Positions 26,226-34,036 of a stretch of 64,000 nt of DNA are shown here, in pieces. The stretch lies in contig NZ_VTOX01000008.1 of the NCBI RefSeq assembly GCF_012184415.1, forward strand, positions 62,001 to 126,000, read 5' to 3'. Both the position numbers and the translations under genes were made by a program. Each line of letters starts with the position of its first letter. Position 1 is the stretch's first letter. The notes below the pieces were generated by a model, which saw only the letters and a list, made by a program, of their open reading frames with translations, did not search any database and was not told the DNA's origin. This DNA comes from Ramlibacter lithotrophicus. Lineage in GTDB: Bacteria; Pseudomonadota; Gammaproteobacteria; Burkholderiales; Burkholderiaceae_C.

Positions 26226-27379
26226 GTGCAAACCAAACGGCGATGCTGCTCACTGGCAACCACGCCTGCGCATGGGCGGCGCGGCTGGCCCGCCCACACG
26301 TGGTGCCGGTCTATCCGATCACGCCGCAGACGCCGATCCTGGAACTGCTGACCGACTTCCACGCCAGCGGCGACCTGCAGGCCGAGGTCCTGACGCCCGA
26401 GTCCGAGCATTCGGTGCTGTCGGCGTGCGTGCCGGCGTCCCTGGCCGGCGCCCGCGTCTTCACGGCCACCGCCTCGCAAGGCGTCCTGCTGATGCACGAG
26501 GTGCTGCACTACGCCAGCGGCGCGCGCGCGTCGATCGTCATGGCCAACGTGAACCGCACGGTGGCCTCGCCCTGGGCCTTCTGGCCCGACCAGACCGACA
26601 GCCTGGCGCAGCGCGATACCGGCTGGCTCCAGTTCTACGTCGAGACCGCGCAGGAAGCGCTGGACACCGTGCTGCACGCGTTCCGCGTCGCCGAGCAGGT
26701 GCAGTTGCCCGCGATGGTCAACCTCGACGCGTTCTACGTGTCGCATGCGGTGGAGCCGGTGCAGGTGCCGGCCCAGGAGCTGGTGGACAGGTACCTGCCA
26801 CCGTACGAGCCCGAACACCGGCTCGACACGGCCACGGGCTCGTCCTGGGGCAACGTGGTCAGCGCGGACATGTTCTACCGGCACCGGCAGGCTATCGACG
26901 ACGCGATGGGGCGCGCAGTACCGCTGGCGCAGGAGGCGGACCGGGAGTGGGCTGAGCTGACCGGCCGCAGCTGGGGCGTGCTGGAGCGCTACCGCTGCGA
27001 CGGCGCCAAGGCCGTGATCGTGACGCTCGGCAGCATGTGCGGCACGGCGCGTGAAACGGTGGATGCGATGCGTGCCGCCGGCGAGGCCGTCGGCCTGGTG
27101 AAGCTGCGCCTGTTCCGGCCGTTCCCGCTGCAGGCGCTGCGGGTGGCGCTGGCCGGGGTGCCCGACGTGATCGTCCTGGACCGCAACCATTCCCCGGGCA
27201 TGGGCGGGATCCTGCACCAGGAGCTGAAGGCGGCGCTCTATGGCATGGATGCCGCGCCGCGCCTGCACGGCCTGCTGGCCGGTGTCGGCGGGGTGAACGT
27301 GTCGCCGGAGGCGATGGCGGGAATGGTGCGCGGGGCGCTCGCCGCCGCGCCGCGCGTGGAATCGACCTGGGCCAGGTGA
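26222..27379 (+). CDS. padG: 2-Oxoacid:acceptor oxidoreductase alpha subunit, phenylglyoxylate dehydrogenase-type
   Basis: A 385-residue alpha subunit: VVPVYPITPQTPILELLTDF near residue 28, ESEHSVLSACVPASLAGARVF, and a C-terminal domain with VIVLDRNHSPGMGGI. It binds the pyrimidine half of thiamine diphosphate together with the beta subunit. It overlaps the upstream gene by 4 nt. Unlike KorA it has no fused gamma domain, so it is a distinct oxidoreductase from KorAB. Confidence 0.72.
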   Translation: MSANQTAMLLTGNHACAWAARLARPHVVPVYPITPQTPILELLTDFHASGDLQAEVLTPESEHSVLSACVPASLAGARVFTATASQGVLLMHEVLHYASGARASIVMANVNRTVASPWAFWPDQTDSLAQRDTGWLQFYVETAQEALDTVLHAFRVAEQVQLPAMVNLDAFYVSHAVEPVQVPAQELVDRYLPPYEPEHRLDTATGSSWGNVVSADMFYRHRQAIDDAMGRAVPLAQEADREWAELTGRSWGVLERYRCDGAKAVIVTLGSMCGTARETVDAMRAAGEAVGLVKLRLFRPFPLQALRVALAGVPDVIVLDRNHSPGMGGILHQELKAALYGMDAAPRLHGLLAGVGGVNVSPEAMAGMVRGALAAAPRVESTWAR

Positions 27380-27384
27380 GCAGC

Positions 27385-28272
27385 ATGCGAAAACTCGAAC
27401 TCAACGAAGAGGCGATGCTCTGTTCCGGGCACGCCGCCTGTCCAGGATGCGTGGAAGCGCTGTCGGTGCGCCACGTGCTCGCGACCATGGGGCCGGACAC
27501 CATGGCGGTGATCCCGCCGTCGTGCATGGCGATCATCGCCGGGCCGCAGCCCTTCAGCTCGCTGAAGATCCCGGTGTACCAGCCGACGCTGGAGGCGAGC
27601 GCGGCGGCGGCCTCGGGCCTGCGGCGCGCGCTCGACGCGCGCGGCAAGCGCGACACGCACGTGATCGTGCTGGCCGGCGACGGCGGCACCTACGACATCG
27701 GCTTCCAGTGCCTGTCGTCGGCGGCCGAGCGCAACGAGAACATCCTGTACTTCTGCCTCGACAACGAGGGCTACATGAACACCGGCGCGCAGAAGTCGTC
27801 GTCGACGCCGCACTACGCGACCACCGGCTCCACGCCCGACGGCAAGCTGACGCGCAAGAAGAACCTGATCGACATCATGGCCGCGCACCAGGTGCCGTAT
27901 GCGGCGACCGCCTCGGCCTCTTACCTGCCGGACCTGATCCGCAAGGTGGAGAAGGCCAAGGCAATGCGCGGCTTCCGGATCATCACCATCCTGATCCCGT
28001 GCATCGATGGCTGGGGCCTGTCGGACGACGCCGGGCTGCGGGCCGGACGCTACGCGGTGGAGACCGGGGCCTTCCCGCTGTACGAGGTGGAGGATGGCAC
28101 GCGCTACACGATCAACCAGCCAAGCTGCACGCGGCCGGTCAGCGAATACCTGGCGCTGCAGCGGCGCTACCGCGGCCTGAGCGCGGAGCGCACGACGGCG
28201 CTGCAGGCCGAGCTGGAGGCCGGCTGGGCGCGGCTGCAGCGGATGGCGGCGCTGGACGCGGCGACGGCTTAG
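27385..28272 (+). CDS. padI: 2-Oxoacid:acceptor oxidoreductase beta subunit, phenylglyoxylate dehydrogenase-type
   Basis: A 295-residue thiamine-diphosphate subunit with cluster cysteines C13, C19 and C22 (CSGHAACPGC), the diphosphate-binding GDGGTYDIGFQCLSSA near residue 97 and a later Cys in LIPCIDGW. The pattern is PorB-like. The ATG at 27385 is chosen; a GTG at 27376 overlapping the padG stop would add three residues. The operon appears to end here, since the next gene is convergent. Confidence 0.72.
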   Translation: MRKLELNEEAMLCSGHAACPGCVEALSVRHVLATMGPDTMAVIPPSCMAIIAGPQPFSSLKIPVYQPTLEASAAAASGLRRALDARGKRDTHVIVLAGDGGTYDIGFQCLSSAAERNENILYFCLDNEGYMNTGAQKSSSTPHYATTGSTPDGKLTRKKNLIDIMAAHQVPYAATASASYLPDLIRKVEKAKAMRGFRIITILIPCIDGWGLSDDAGLRAGRYAVETGAFPLYEVEDGTRYTINQPSCTRPVSEYLALQRRYRGLSAERTTALQAELEAGWARLQRMAALDAATA

Positions 28273-28289
28273 GAGAGACGAAAGCCAAC

Positions 28290-28308
28290 AGCCGAACGCA
28301 GAAGCCGC
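28290..28308. repeat. Short dispersed repeat, copy 1
   Basis: AGCCGAACGCAGAAGCCGC recurs at 38454-38472 with one mismatch. Both copies lie just beyond the 3' end of a leftward gene that terminates in Gly-Lys-Arg-stop. Confidence 0.35.
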
Positions 28309-28856
28309 TAGCGCTTCCCCAGCGCCGCCAGGTGCGGCATTGCCGCGCTGGCTGCGCGCGGGCTGCAGGCGCGGGCAATGCAGTCGAGATGCGCCATATC
28401 CTGCGCCGCCGGCGCGGGTGCCAGCAGCGCGAGGTAGCGCTCCAGGTTGGTCGCGGCCGCGGACTGCGCCGCGGTGGTGGGCCGCGGCCACTGCGCCGCC
28501 AGCTCCGCCAGCAACCACTGCTCCGCCCGCTCCAGGTCCAGCTCGATGGCGGCCAGGCGCCGGCGGAACGGCAGCCCCAGTGCCGCCGCGCCGGCGTCGT
28601 GCTGCTGCTTGAGTGCCCGCCGCGCCAGGCGCACCGGCGCGATCACCTGCGACTGCCAAGCGGCGACCCGGCCCATCGCGGCGCGCAGCCGCTGCGCGTC
28701 CAGCTCGCGTCCCTGCCGGCCGCTCCAGCCGCAGAACAGCAGCACGTTGACGTCGGCGTCGCACCGCTCCTGCAGCGCGAGGCAGGCCTGCGCCACCCCC
28801 GGCATGCGGTACACCCGCAGTGAAAAGCGCCAGAACGGATTTCCGGCGGCGCGCAT
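28308..28856 (-). CDS. TIGR02444 family protein
   Basis: A 182-residue protein with the N-terminal family signature WRFSLRVYRMPGVAQACLALQ, then DADVNVLLFCGW. The function of the family is unknown. It overlaps the end of the ubiX-like gene by one base, so it is the last gene of the phenol-activation operon, though this may be incidental because relatives occur in many contexts. Confidence 0.7.
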   Translation of the reverse strand: MRAAGNPFWRFSLRVYRMPGVAQACLALQERCDADVNVLLFCGWSGRQGRELDAQRLRAAMGRVAAWQSQVIAPVRLARRALKQQHDAGAAALGLPFRRRLAAIELDLERAEQWLLAELAAQWPRPTTAAQSAAATNLERYLALLAPAPAAQDMAHLDCIARACSPRAASAAMPHLAALGKR

Positions 28857-29461
28857 CAGGCTGACAGACGCATGCCGGTCTTGTGGCAGGCGTCGTCGCG
28901 GTGCCCGCTCCAGCGCCGGAACAGGTCGTGTTCTACGCCCACCTGGTCCAGCGCCTTGCCGATGGTTTGGTGCACCAGGTCCATGATGGTCTGCGGCCGG
29001 TGATAGAAGGCCGGCATCGGCGGCAGGATGATGGCCCCGCAGTCAGCGGCGCGGGTCATCAGCTCCAGGTGGCCCTTGTGCAGCGGCGTCTCGCGCACCA
29101 GCAGCACCAGCTTCCGGCTTTCCTTCAGCTGCACGTCGGCCGCCCGCACCACCAGGTTGAAGGTGAACGAGTTGGCGATCGCCGACAGCGTCTTCACGGT
29201 GCATGGCGCGACGATCATCCCCCGGGTGCGGAAGGAGCCGCTGGCCACTGCCGCGCCGACGTCCTTGTTGCTGTACACCTCGGTGGCGAGCGACCGCACG
29301 TCCTCCAGCGAATAGTCGGTTTCGATCGACAGGTTCAGGCCGGCGGCCTCGCTCAGGATCAGGTGCGTCGGCTGGTCGAGCTCCTTGAGCACCCGCAGCA
29401 GCTCGACGCCGTAGACGACGCCGGTGGCGCCGGTGATGGCGACGATGAGGGGAAGGGTCAT
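28856..29461 (-). CDS. ubiX: UbiX-type flavin prenyltransferase
   Basis: A 201-residue flavoprotein: VAITGATGVVYGVELLRVL at the N terminus (FMN binding), PCTVKTLSAIANSF, and RKLVLLVRETPLHKGHLELMTRA. It makes the prenylated FMN needed by UbiD decarboxylases. It lies downstream of a ubiD gene in the same operon and presumably serves the phenylphosphate-carboxylating UbiD. The C-terminal 40 residues (VEHDLFRRWSGH) are typical of the aromatic-catabolic branch. Confidence 0.85.
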   Translation of the reverse strand: MTLPLIVAITGATGVVYGVELLRVLKELDQPTHLILSEAAGLNLSIETDYSLEDVRSLATEVYSNKDVGAAVASGSFRTRGMIVAPCTVKTLSAIANSFTFNLVVRAADVQLKESRKLVLLVRETPLHKGHLELMTRAADCGAIILPPMPAFYHRPQTIMDLVHQTIGKALDQVGVEHDLFRRWSGHRDDACHKTGMRLSA

Positions 29462-29976
29462 GACGGGCTCCGGGTGGCGGGCGCCGGCGGCGCCGGCTGG
29501 CTGGCAGTCGGGTCAGGGTGCGATCCCGGCGGCGAACTGGCGACGCAGTGGGCGGCCAGCTGGAAGATCTCGGTGGCCGAAATGACGCCGACCAGCGCCT
29601 GCCCTTCGAGCACCGGGAACTGGGCGACGCCGAGCTCCCGGCCGCGCTGCAGGCACAGCTCCATGGTGTCGTCGGCCTGGACGGTGGCGGGGCGGCGCAC
29701 CATGATGTCCTTCACCTTCAGCCGGGTGACGAAGAAGGCCATTTCGTCGGGATTCTGGGTGCGCGTCGCGAAATGCCCCATCCGCAGGACGCTGGCGCGG
29801 GTGACCAGCCCGCGCAGCCGCGCGCCGTCGACGACCGGCAGCGCGTGCAGGTTGTTCTCGATCAGCAGGCGCTTGGCCTCCGACACCAGGGTGTCCCCGA
29901 CGATGGTCAGCGGGCCGGCCTGCATCCAGTCGCGCACCAGCATCGGCCGCGTCGCTGCGGCGTCGCGCATGTTCAT
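29458..29976 (-). CDS. ppsC: CBS-domain protein, phenylphosphate synthase third subunit-like
   Basis: A 172-residue protein with a tandem pair of CBS domains, about residues 12-65 (VRDWMQAGPLTIV, then LHALPVVDGARLRGLV) and 85-145 (VKDIMVRRPATVQ, then FPVLEGQALVGVIS), and a Pro/Ser-rich tail. In Thauera the third phenylphosphate synthase protein also contains CBS domains and stimulates the phosphorylation of phenol by proteins 1 and 2. Adenine-nucleotide sensing is the usual CBS role. It overlaps the Tm-1-like gene by 4 nt. Confidence 0.75.
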   Translation of the reverse strand: MNMRDAAATRPMLVRDWMQAGPLTIVGDTLVSEAKRLLIENNLHALPVVDGARLRGLVTRASVLRMGHFATRTQNPDEMAFFVTRLKVKDIMVRRPATVQADDTMELCLQRGRELGVAQFPVLEGQALVGVISATEIFQLAAHCVASSPPGSHPDPTASQPAPPAPATRSPS

Positions 29977-31235
29977 GCGGCCATCCTTTCGCGCACGGCG
30001 CCGGCGCCCTGGTACAGGCGCACGAACTCGTCCACCGCGGCCCGCGCGAACTCCGGCGTGTACAGGTGCACGTCGAGCTCCTTCACATGGGACGGGTCGG
30101 CCAGCCTGTCCTTCAGGCGCGCGACGAAGGCCGCGTCGGCCTCGGGGTCGTGGATCGGCCGTCCGGGCTTGTCGAGCGAGGACCAGCCTTGCAGCGGCAC
30201 CAGGAAGGTCCACGGCCCCTGCGCCTGGTTCAGCCGCTGCGCGATCACCTCGGCGGCCCGGCGCAATTCTTCCGCGGTGGTGCGGACCTGCACCCGCAGC
30301 GCATCCTGCACTACCTGCGGCCGCTCCTTCATCTTCTCCAGCATGTCGGTGCGGCCACCGTAGGACAGGATGTCCAGGCCGCAGGGGGCGAGCACCGTCG
30401 GCACGCCGCGGCGTACGGCGGCCATCAGCCGATCGGGCCCCGGGTCGCGGTTGCCCTTGAACAGGTGCTCCATCACGCCGCCGGTGCAGATGTCGAGCAC
30501 GCCCTGGAACGCGCCGTCGGAGATCATCTCCTCCATCGCGCGGTCGCCCTTGCCCTGCGCATGGCACACGATCGCGGTGAAGCCCGCATCCTCCAGCATG
30601 CCGACGGCCGATTGCACCGCCATCTCGCCGAAGCCGAAGGAGGACACCGCGACGCACGGCTTGTCGAAGCGGATGTCGGTGCCCTGGGTCATCTCCACCA
30701 TGCCGCAGATGGCGCCCACCGCGTTGATGATCTGCGCCTTCAGCAGCGGGTTCATCCTGACGATGTCCAGCACCGTGTGGTGCATGGTGATGTCCTTGGT
30801 GCCGACGTACCTGTCGATGTAGGCCGGGTGCGCCGCCATCGGCGAGGCCATCAGCTTGGGCATGCCGAACGGCAACCGCTTCATGATCGATGTGGCCACC
30901 AGGGTCGCCGTGCCGCCGCCGATGCCGATGACTCCGTGCACGCGCTGCTGCCTGGCCAGGTCGAGCACGATGGCCGCCGCACCGGCGATCTGGTTGTTCG
31001 TGGCCCGGTCGCGGTCGCTGCGGAAGGTCGCACGCAGTTCGTCGATCGCGAGACCTCCGCGCAGCGCGACCTCCTCGGTGGTGATGTCGCCGGGGAAGGG
31101 CGGCGGCTCCTCCATGCTGAAGTCCAGCAGGACCGGCTCGATGCCGCGCCCGGCGATCAGGTCCTTGACGAACAGGATGTCCTCGCCCCGGGTGTCGAGG
31201 TTGCAGACGATGACAATGCGCTTGCTCGTGCTCAT
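29973..31235 (-). CDS. UPF0261 / Tm-1-like ATP-binding protein
   Basis: A 420-residue protein of the UPF0261 family (the N-terminal domain of the plant virus-resistance protein Tm-1). It has VIVCNLDTRGEDILFVKDLI at the start, GVIGIGGGTATLVATS, KLMASPMAAHPAYIDRYVGT and YLRT-free C-terminal repeats such as LDICTGGVMEHLF. Family members bind ATP but have no settled enzymatic role. It is embedded between the ubiD and ppsC genes with tight spacing (31 nt and an overlap), so it is probably required for phenol or related aromatic activation. The usual carboxylase gamma and delta genes are absent here. Confidence 0.75.
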   Translation of the reverse strand: MSTSKRIVIVCNLDTRGEDILFVKDLIAGRGIEPVLLDFSMEEPPPFPGDITTEEVALRGGLAIDELRATFRSDRDRATNNQIAGAAAIVLDLARQQRVHGVIGIGGGTATLVATSIMKRLPFGMPKLMASPMAAHPAYIDRYVGTKDITMHHTVLDIVRMNPLLKAQIINAVGAICGMVEMTQGTDIRFDKPCVAVSSFGFGEMAVQSAVGMLEDAGFTAIVCHAQGKGDRAMEEMISDGAFQGVLDICTGGVMEHLFKGNRDPGPDRLMAAVRRGVPTVLAPCGLDILSYGGRTDMLEKMKERPQVVQDALRVQVRTTAEELRRAAEVIAQRLNQAQGPWTFLVPLQGWSSLDKPGRPIHDPEADAAFVARLKDRLADPSHVKELDVHLYTPEFARAAVDEFVRLYQGAGAVRERMAA

Positions 31236-31266
31236 GGATACCGCCTTCCGCCGCCGCGCCGCCGGC

Positions 31267-32781
31267 TCAGCCGGCCTTGGCCTTCTTCGCCACCTCGGGC
31301 CTGGTCAGCCGGTTGATCATCCCGGCCACCGGGCTGGCGCCGCGGAAGCCGTAGTCGTTCCAACGGTCCGACACCTTCTGCAGCACGGCGCGGTCCATGA
31401 AGATCTCGTTCGGCTTGTTCTTCCACTCGTACGGCGTGCAGGCGTCCAGGATGATCCGGCTGGTGATGTCGCGCGCCTCGATCGGCAGCCCGGGGTCGAG
31501 CGGCGTGGAGCGGCCGCGGTCGATGATCTGGGCCGAGCGCTTCGGGTCGAACCGGGTGGCCAGCGCCCACCAGACGCGGTCCCAGTCGTCGGCCTCGATG
31601 TCGTGGTCCACCGTGATCACGCCCTTGACCCCGTAGTGGCCGGTGGTGCTGGCGATCACGGCGTTGCCGACGTGGCTGGAATGGCCCGGATACATCTGCT
31701 TGACCGAGACCACCACCCAGAACCGGCCGCAGGCCTCCGGCGGGATGTACACGCTCTGGATGCCGGGCACCTTCATCATCTCCAGGTCGTACCACAGCGT
31801 CGCCGTGCGGTTGAGGGACTGGATCATGTGGATATCGTTGATCGGCTTGCCGACCGTGGTCGACCACATCACCGGCTTGTTGCGGTGCAGGATGCGCTTG
31901 ATGCGCAGCACCGGCTTCGGGTAGTCCTTGCCCTTGTTGCCCGAGTAGTAGCCGGTGTATTCGCCGAACGGACCCTCGTCCATCAGCTCGTTCGGGTCGA
32001 TGAAGCCTTCCGCGATGATCTCGGCGTTGGCCGGCAGCGTGAGGCCGGTCACCTCCGACTTGAACACCGGCACCGGGCGGCCGCGCAGCGACCCGGCAAT
32101 GTCGTACTCGTCCACGCCGGCGCTCACCAGGGTGGACGCCGCCAGGAACAGCACCGGGTCGCAGCCGACCACGGCGGCGGCGGGCATCAGCTCGCCGCGC
32201 TCCTGGTACTTCTTCATGTGCATGTCGCCGTGCTTGCCCTTGATGATCTGCGAGCCCAGGATGTCCCTTCCCAGCACCTGCGAGCGATAGGTGCCCAGGT
32301 TGGTCCAGCCGGTGTCCGGGTCCTGCGTCACCAGGTAGCCGGCGGTGACGAAGAAGCGGCCGCCGTCGTCCGGGTAGAACCAGGGCACGGGGAACTTCTC
32401 GATGTCGATGTCCTGGCCGGTGATCTGGTTTTCCATCACGGGCGGCCGGTCCACCATGACCGGCTTGATCAGCTGCTTGGTCGTCAGCTCCATCCATTTC
32501 TTCGAGAGCTGGCTCATTGACAGCGAGGGATCCTGCTCCAGCGCGATGGCCAGCCGCTGCGGCGTCGTGAAGGCGCTGGTGAACACGGGGATGTCGTAGC
32601 CCTTCACCTTCTCGTACATCAGCGCCGGGCCCTTCTGCTCCTCGTTCACCTTGGAGACGTGGCACAGCTCGTACTTCCAGTCGACTTCGGTCTTCACCCG
32701 GTGGATCTCGCCGTTGGCTTCCAGCGCGGCGATGTAGCTGCGCAGGTCGTCGATGGGGCGGACTTCGGTGCGTGCGTTCAT
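31267..32781 (-). CDS. UbiD family carboxylase/decarboxylase, phenylphosphate carboxylase-like
   Basis: A 504-residue UbiD enzyme. It contains MYEKVKGYDIPVF, GGRFFVTAGYLVTQDPDTG, GDMHMKKY and the prFMN/Mn-binding block EGPFGEYTGYYS, whose Glu-rich region is typical. With prFMN from the UbiX-like protein it should carboxylate phenylphosphate at the para position to 4-hydroxybenzoate. In Thauera phenylphosphate carboxylase has two UbiD-like subunits plus two small ones; only one UbiD gene is present in this window. The reaction could also be on an analogue such as catechyl phosphate or an aniline derivative. Confidence 0.82.
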   Translation of the reverse strand: MNARTEVRPIDDLRSYIAALEANGEIHRVKTEVDWKYELCHVSKVNEEQKGPALMYEKVKGYDIPVFTSAFTTPQRLAIALEQDPSLSMSQLSKKWMELTTKQLIKPVMVDRPPVMENQITGQDIDIEKFPVPWFYPDDGGRFFVTAGYLVTQDPDTGWTNLGTYRSQVLGRDILGSQIIKGKHGDMHMKKYQERGELMPAAAVVGCDPVLFLAASTLVSAGVDEYDIAGSLRGRPVPVFKSEVTGLTLPANAEIIAEGFIDPNELMDEGPFGEYTGYYSGNKGKDYPKPVLRIKRILHRNKPVMWSTTVGKPINDIHMIQSLNRTATLWYDLEMMKVPGIQSVYIPPEACGRFWVVVSVKQMYPGHSSHVGNAVIASTTGHYGVKGVITVDHDIEADDWDRVWWALATRFDPKRSAQIIDRGRSTPLDPGLPIEARDITSRIILDACTPYEWKNKPNEIFMDRAVLQKVSDRWNDYGFRGASPVAGMINRLTRPEVAKKAKAG

Positions 32782-32835
32782 GGTGTCTCCGGAGGAATGC
32801 GTGGTGGTGTGGCGGGAAAAGGGCGCGGGCAGGAG

Positions 32836-33909
32836 TCAGCCGACCTTCTTGCCGGCCAGCATGGCCGACAGGATGTAGTCCATGGCGGTGCCGGCGGGGT
32901 GGTTGCTCGCGGCGCGGCTGCGGGCGCTCCATACGGTCTCGGGCCGCGCCTGCAGGATGAAGATGTTGCCGCCGGCGGGCAGGTCCTTGTCGACCGCCCA
33001 TTCGATGTCCATCGGCCGGCCGTAGTGCTTCTCGATGCGCTTGCCCATCCAGGCCAGCTCGGTGACCTCGTCGTCGATCAGCGACTGCACGCGCTGCCGC
33101 TCGAACGGCACTTCGGTGGCGCGCGAGACCTGCTCCTTGGCGTCCACCGTGTAGCAGACGAGCTTCTGCGAGACGACGCGGTCGATGATGTCCAGCGTGA
33201 CCTTGTTGACGACGAAGTGGTCGGGCGTCACCTCGCCGGACACCACCGACTCGCCAAAGCCGAAGTTGGAGTCGATCACGATCACCGAGCGATCGCCGTT
33301 GGCCGGGTGGATGGTGAACATCACGCCGGCGGTGTAGGAGTTGGCCATCTTCTGCACGCCCACCGCGATCGCCAGGCCGATGTCGTCGTAGCCCTTGTTG
33401 GCGCGGTAGGCGATGGCCCGCGCGGTGTAGAGACTGGAGATGCAACGGCGCATGTGGTGCAGCACGGCGTCCGCGCCCCGGATCCACAGGTAGGTGTCCT
33501 GCTGGCCGGCGAAGCTGGCGCCTTCGAGGTCCTCGGCGGTGGCGCTGGAGCGGACGGCCACCGGCACCGCCGGCATGCCGCAGCGCACCGAGAGTTGCCG
33601 ATAGCGTTCGGCCACTTCGTCTTCGATGTCCTCGGAGAACGGTTGTGCCTCGATCAGCGCGCGGATCCGCATGCTGGCTGCCTCCAGCGCGTCCAGGTCG
33701 GCGGCGTCGGCGCCGTTCAGCAGCGATCGCACTTCCAGGTCGAGCCCCGCCTCGGCCATGAAGCGGCGCGAGCCGGCGGTGGTCAGCGCGAAGCCGGGGG
33801 GCACCCGCACGCCCGCGTTGATCAGCTCGCCGAGCGAGGCGCACTTGCCGCCCACCAGCGGCACCGAGTCGCCGTGGCAATCCTGCAGCCAGCAGACCGA
33901 CGGCAGCAC
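32836..33909 (-). CDS. ppsB: Phenylphosphate synthase subunit 2 (PEP synthase N-domain-like)
   Basis: A 357-residue ATP-grasp protein equivalent to the ATP-binding N-terminal half of PEP synthase: VGGKCASLGELINAGVRVPPGF, VAVRSSATAEDLEGASFAGQ, GVMFTIHPANGDRSV and DIEWAVDKDLPAGGNIFILQ. In phenylphosphate synthase this protein uses ATP to pyrophosphorylate the histidine of PpsA. The GTG at 33909 is chosen because GGAG stands seven bases upstream. That ribosome binding site is part of a palindromic repeat. An earlier GTG at 34026 would translate the repeats. Confidence 0.85.
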   Translation of the reverse strand: MLPSVCWLQDCHGDSVPLVGGKCASLGELINAGVRVPPGFALTTAGSRRFMAEAGLDLEVRSLLNGADAADLDALEAASMRIRALIEAQPFSEDIEDEVAERYRQLSVRCGMPAVPVAVRSSATAEDLEGASFAGQQDTYLWIRGADAVLHHMRRCISSLYTARAIAYRANKGYDDIGLAIAVGVQKMANSYTAGVMFTIHPANGDRSVIVIDSNFGFGESVVSGEVTPDHFVVNKVTLDIIDRVVSQKLVCYTVDAKEQVSRATEVPFERQRVQSLIDDEVTELAWMGKRIEKHYGRPMDIEWAVDKDLPAGGNIFILQARPETVWSARSRAASNHPAGTAMDYILSAMLAGKKVG

Positions 33910-33910
33910 T

Positions 33911-34001
33911 CCCTCTCCAGCTTGCGGGAGAGGGTTGGGGTGAGGGCAAGCACCTGCGCGGAGCCCCCCATCCCCCGCCGTCTCCCGCAGGCGGGAGACG
34001 G
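33911..34001. repeat. Two REP-like hairpins between ppsA and ppsB
   Basis: The first hairpin pairs CCCTCTCC (33911-33918) with GGGAGAGGG and is followed by TTGGGGTGAGGG. The second is a perfect 11-bp stem (33978-33988 with 33991-34001) closed by AG. Sequence and form match the element at 11504-11583. They fill most of the 127-nt ppsA-ppsB gap and could reduce read-through or protect the ppsA message. Confidence 0.6.
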
Positions 34002-34036
34002 AGCCAACGGCGGAAGGCGTTTCCACGGCGTCACCT

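Noticed and set aside
33909..34026. Upstream GTG start for ppsB at 34026
   Set aside because: The extra 39 residues would be translated from the palindromic repeats and match nothing at the start of PEP synthase-like proteins.
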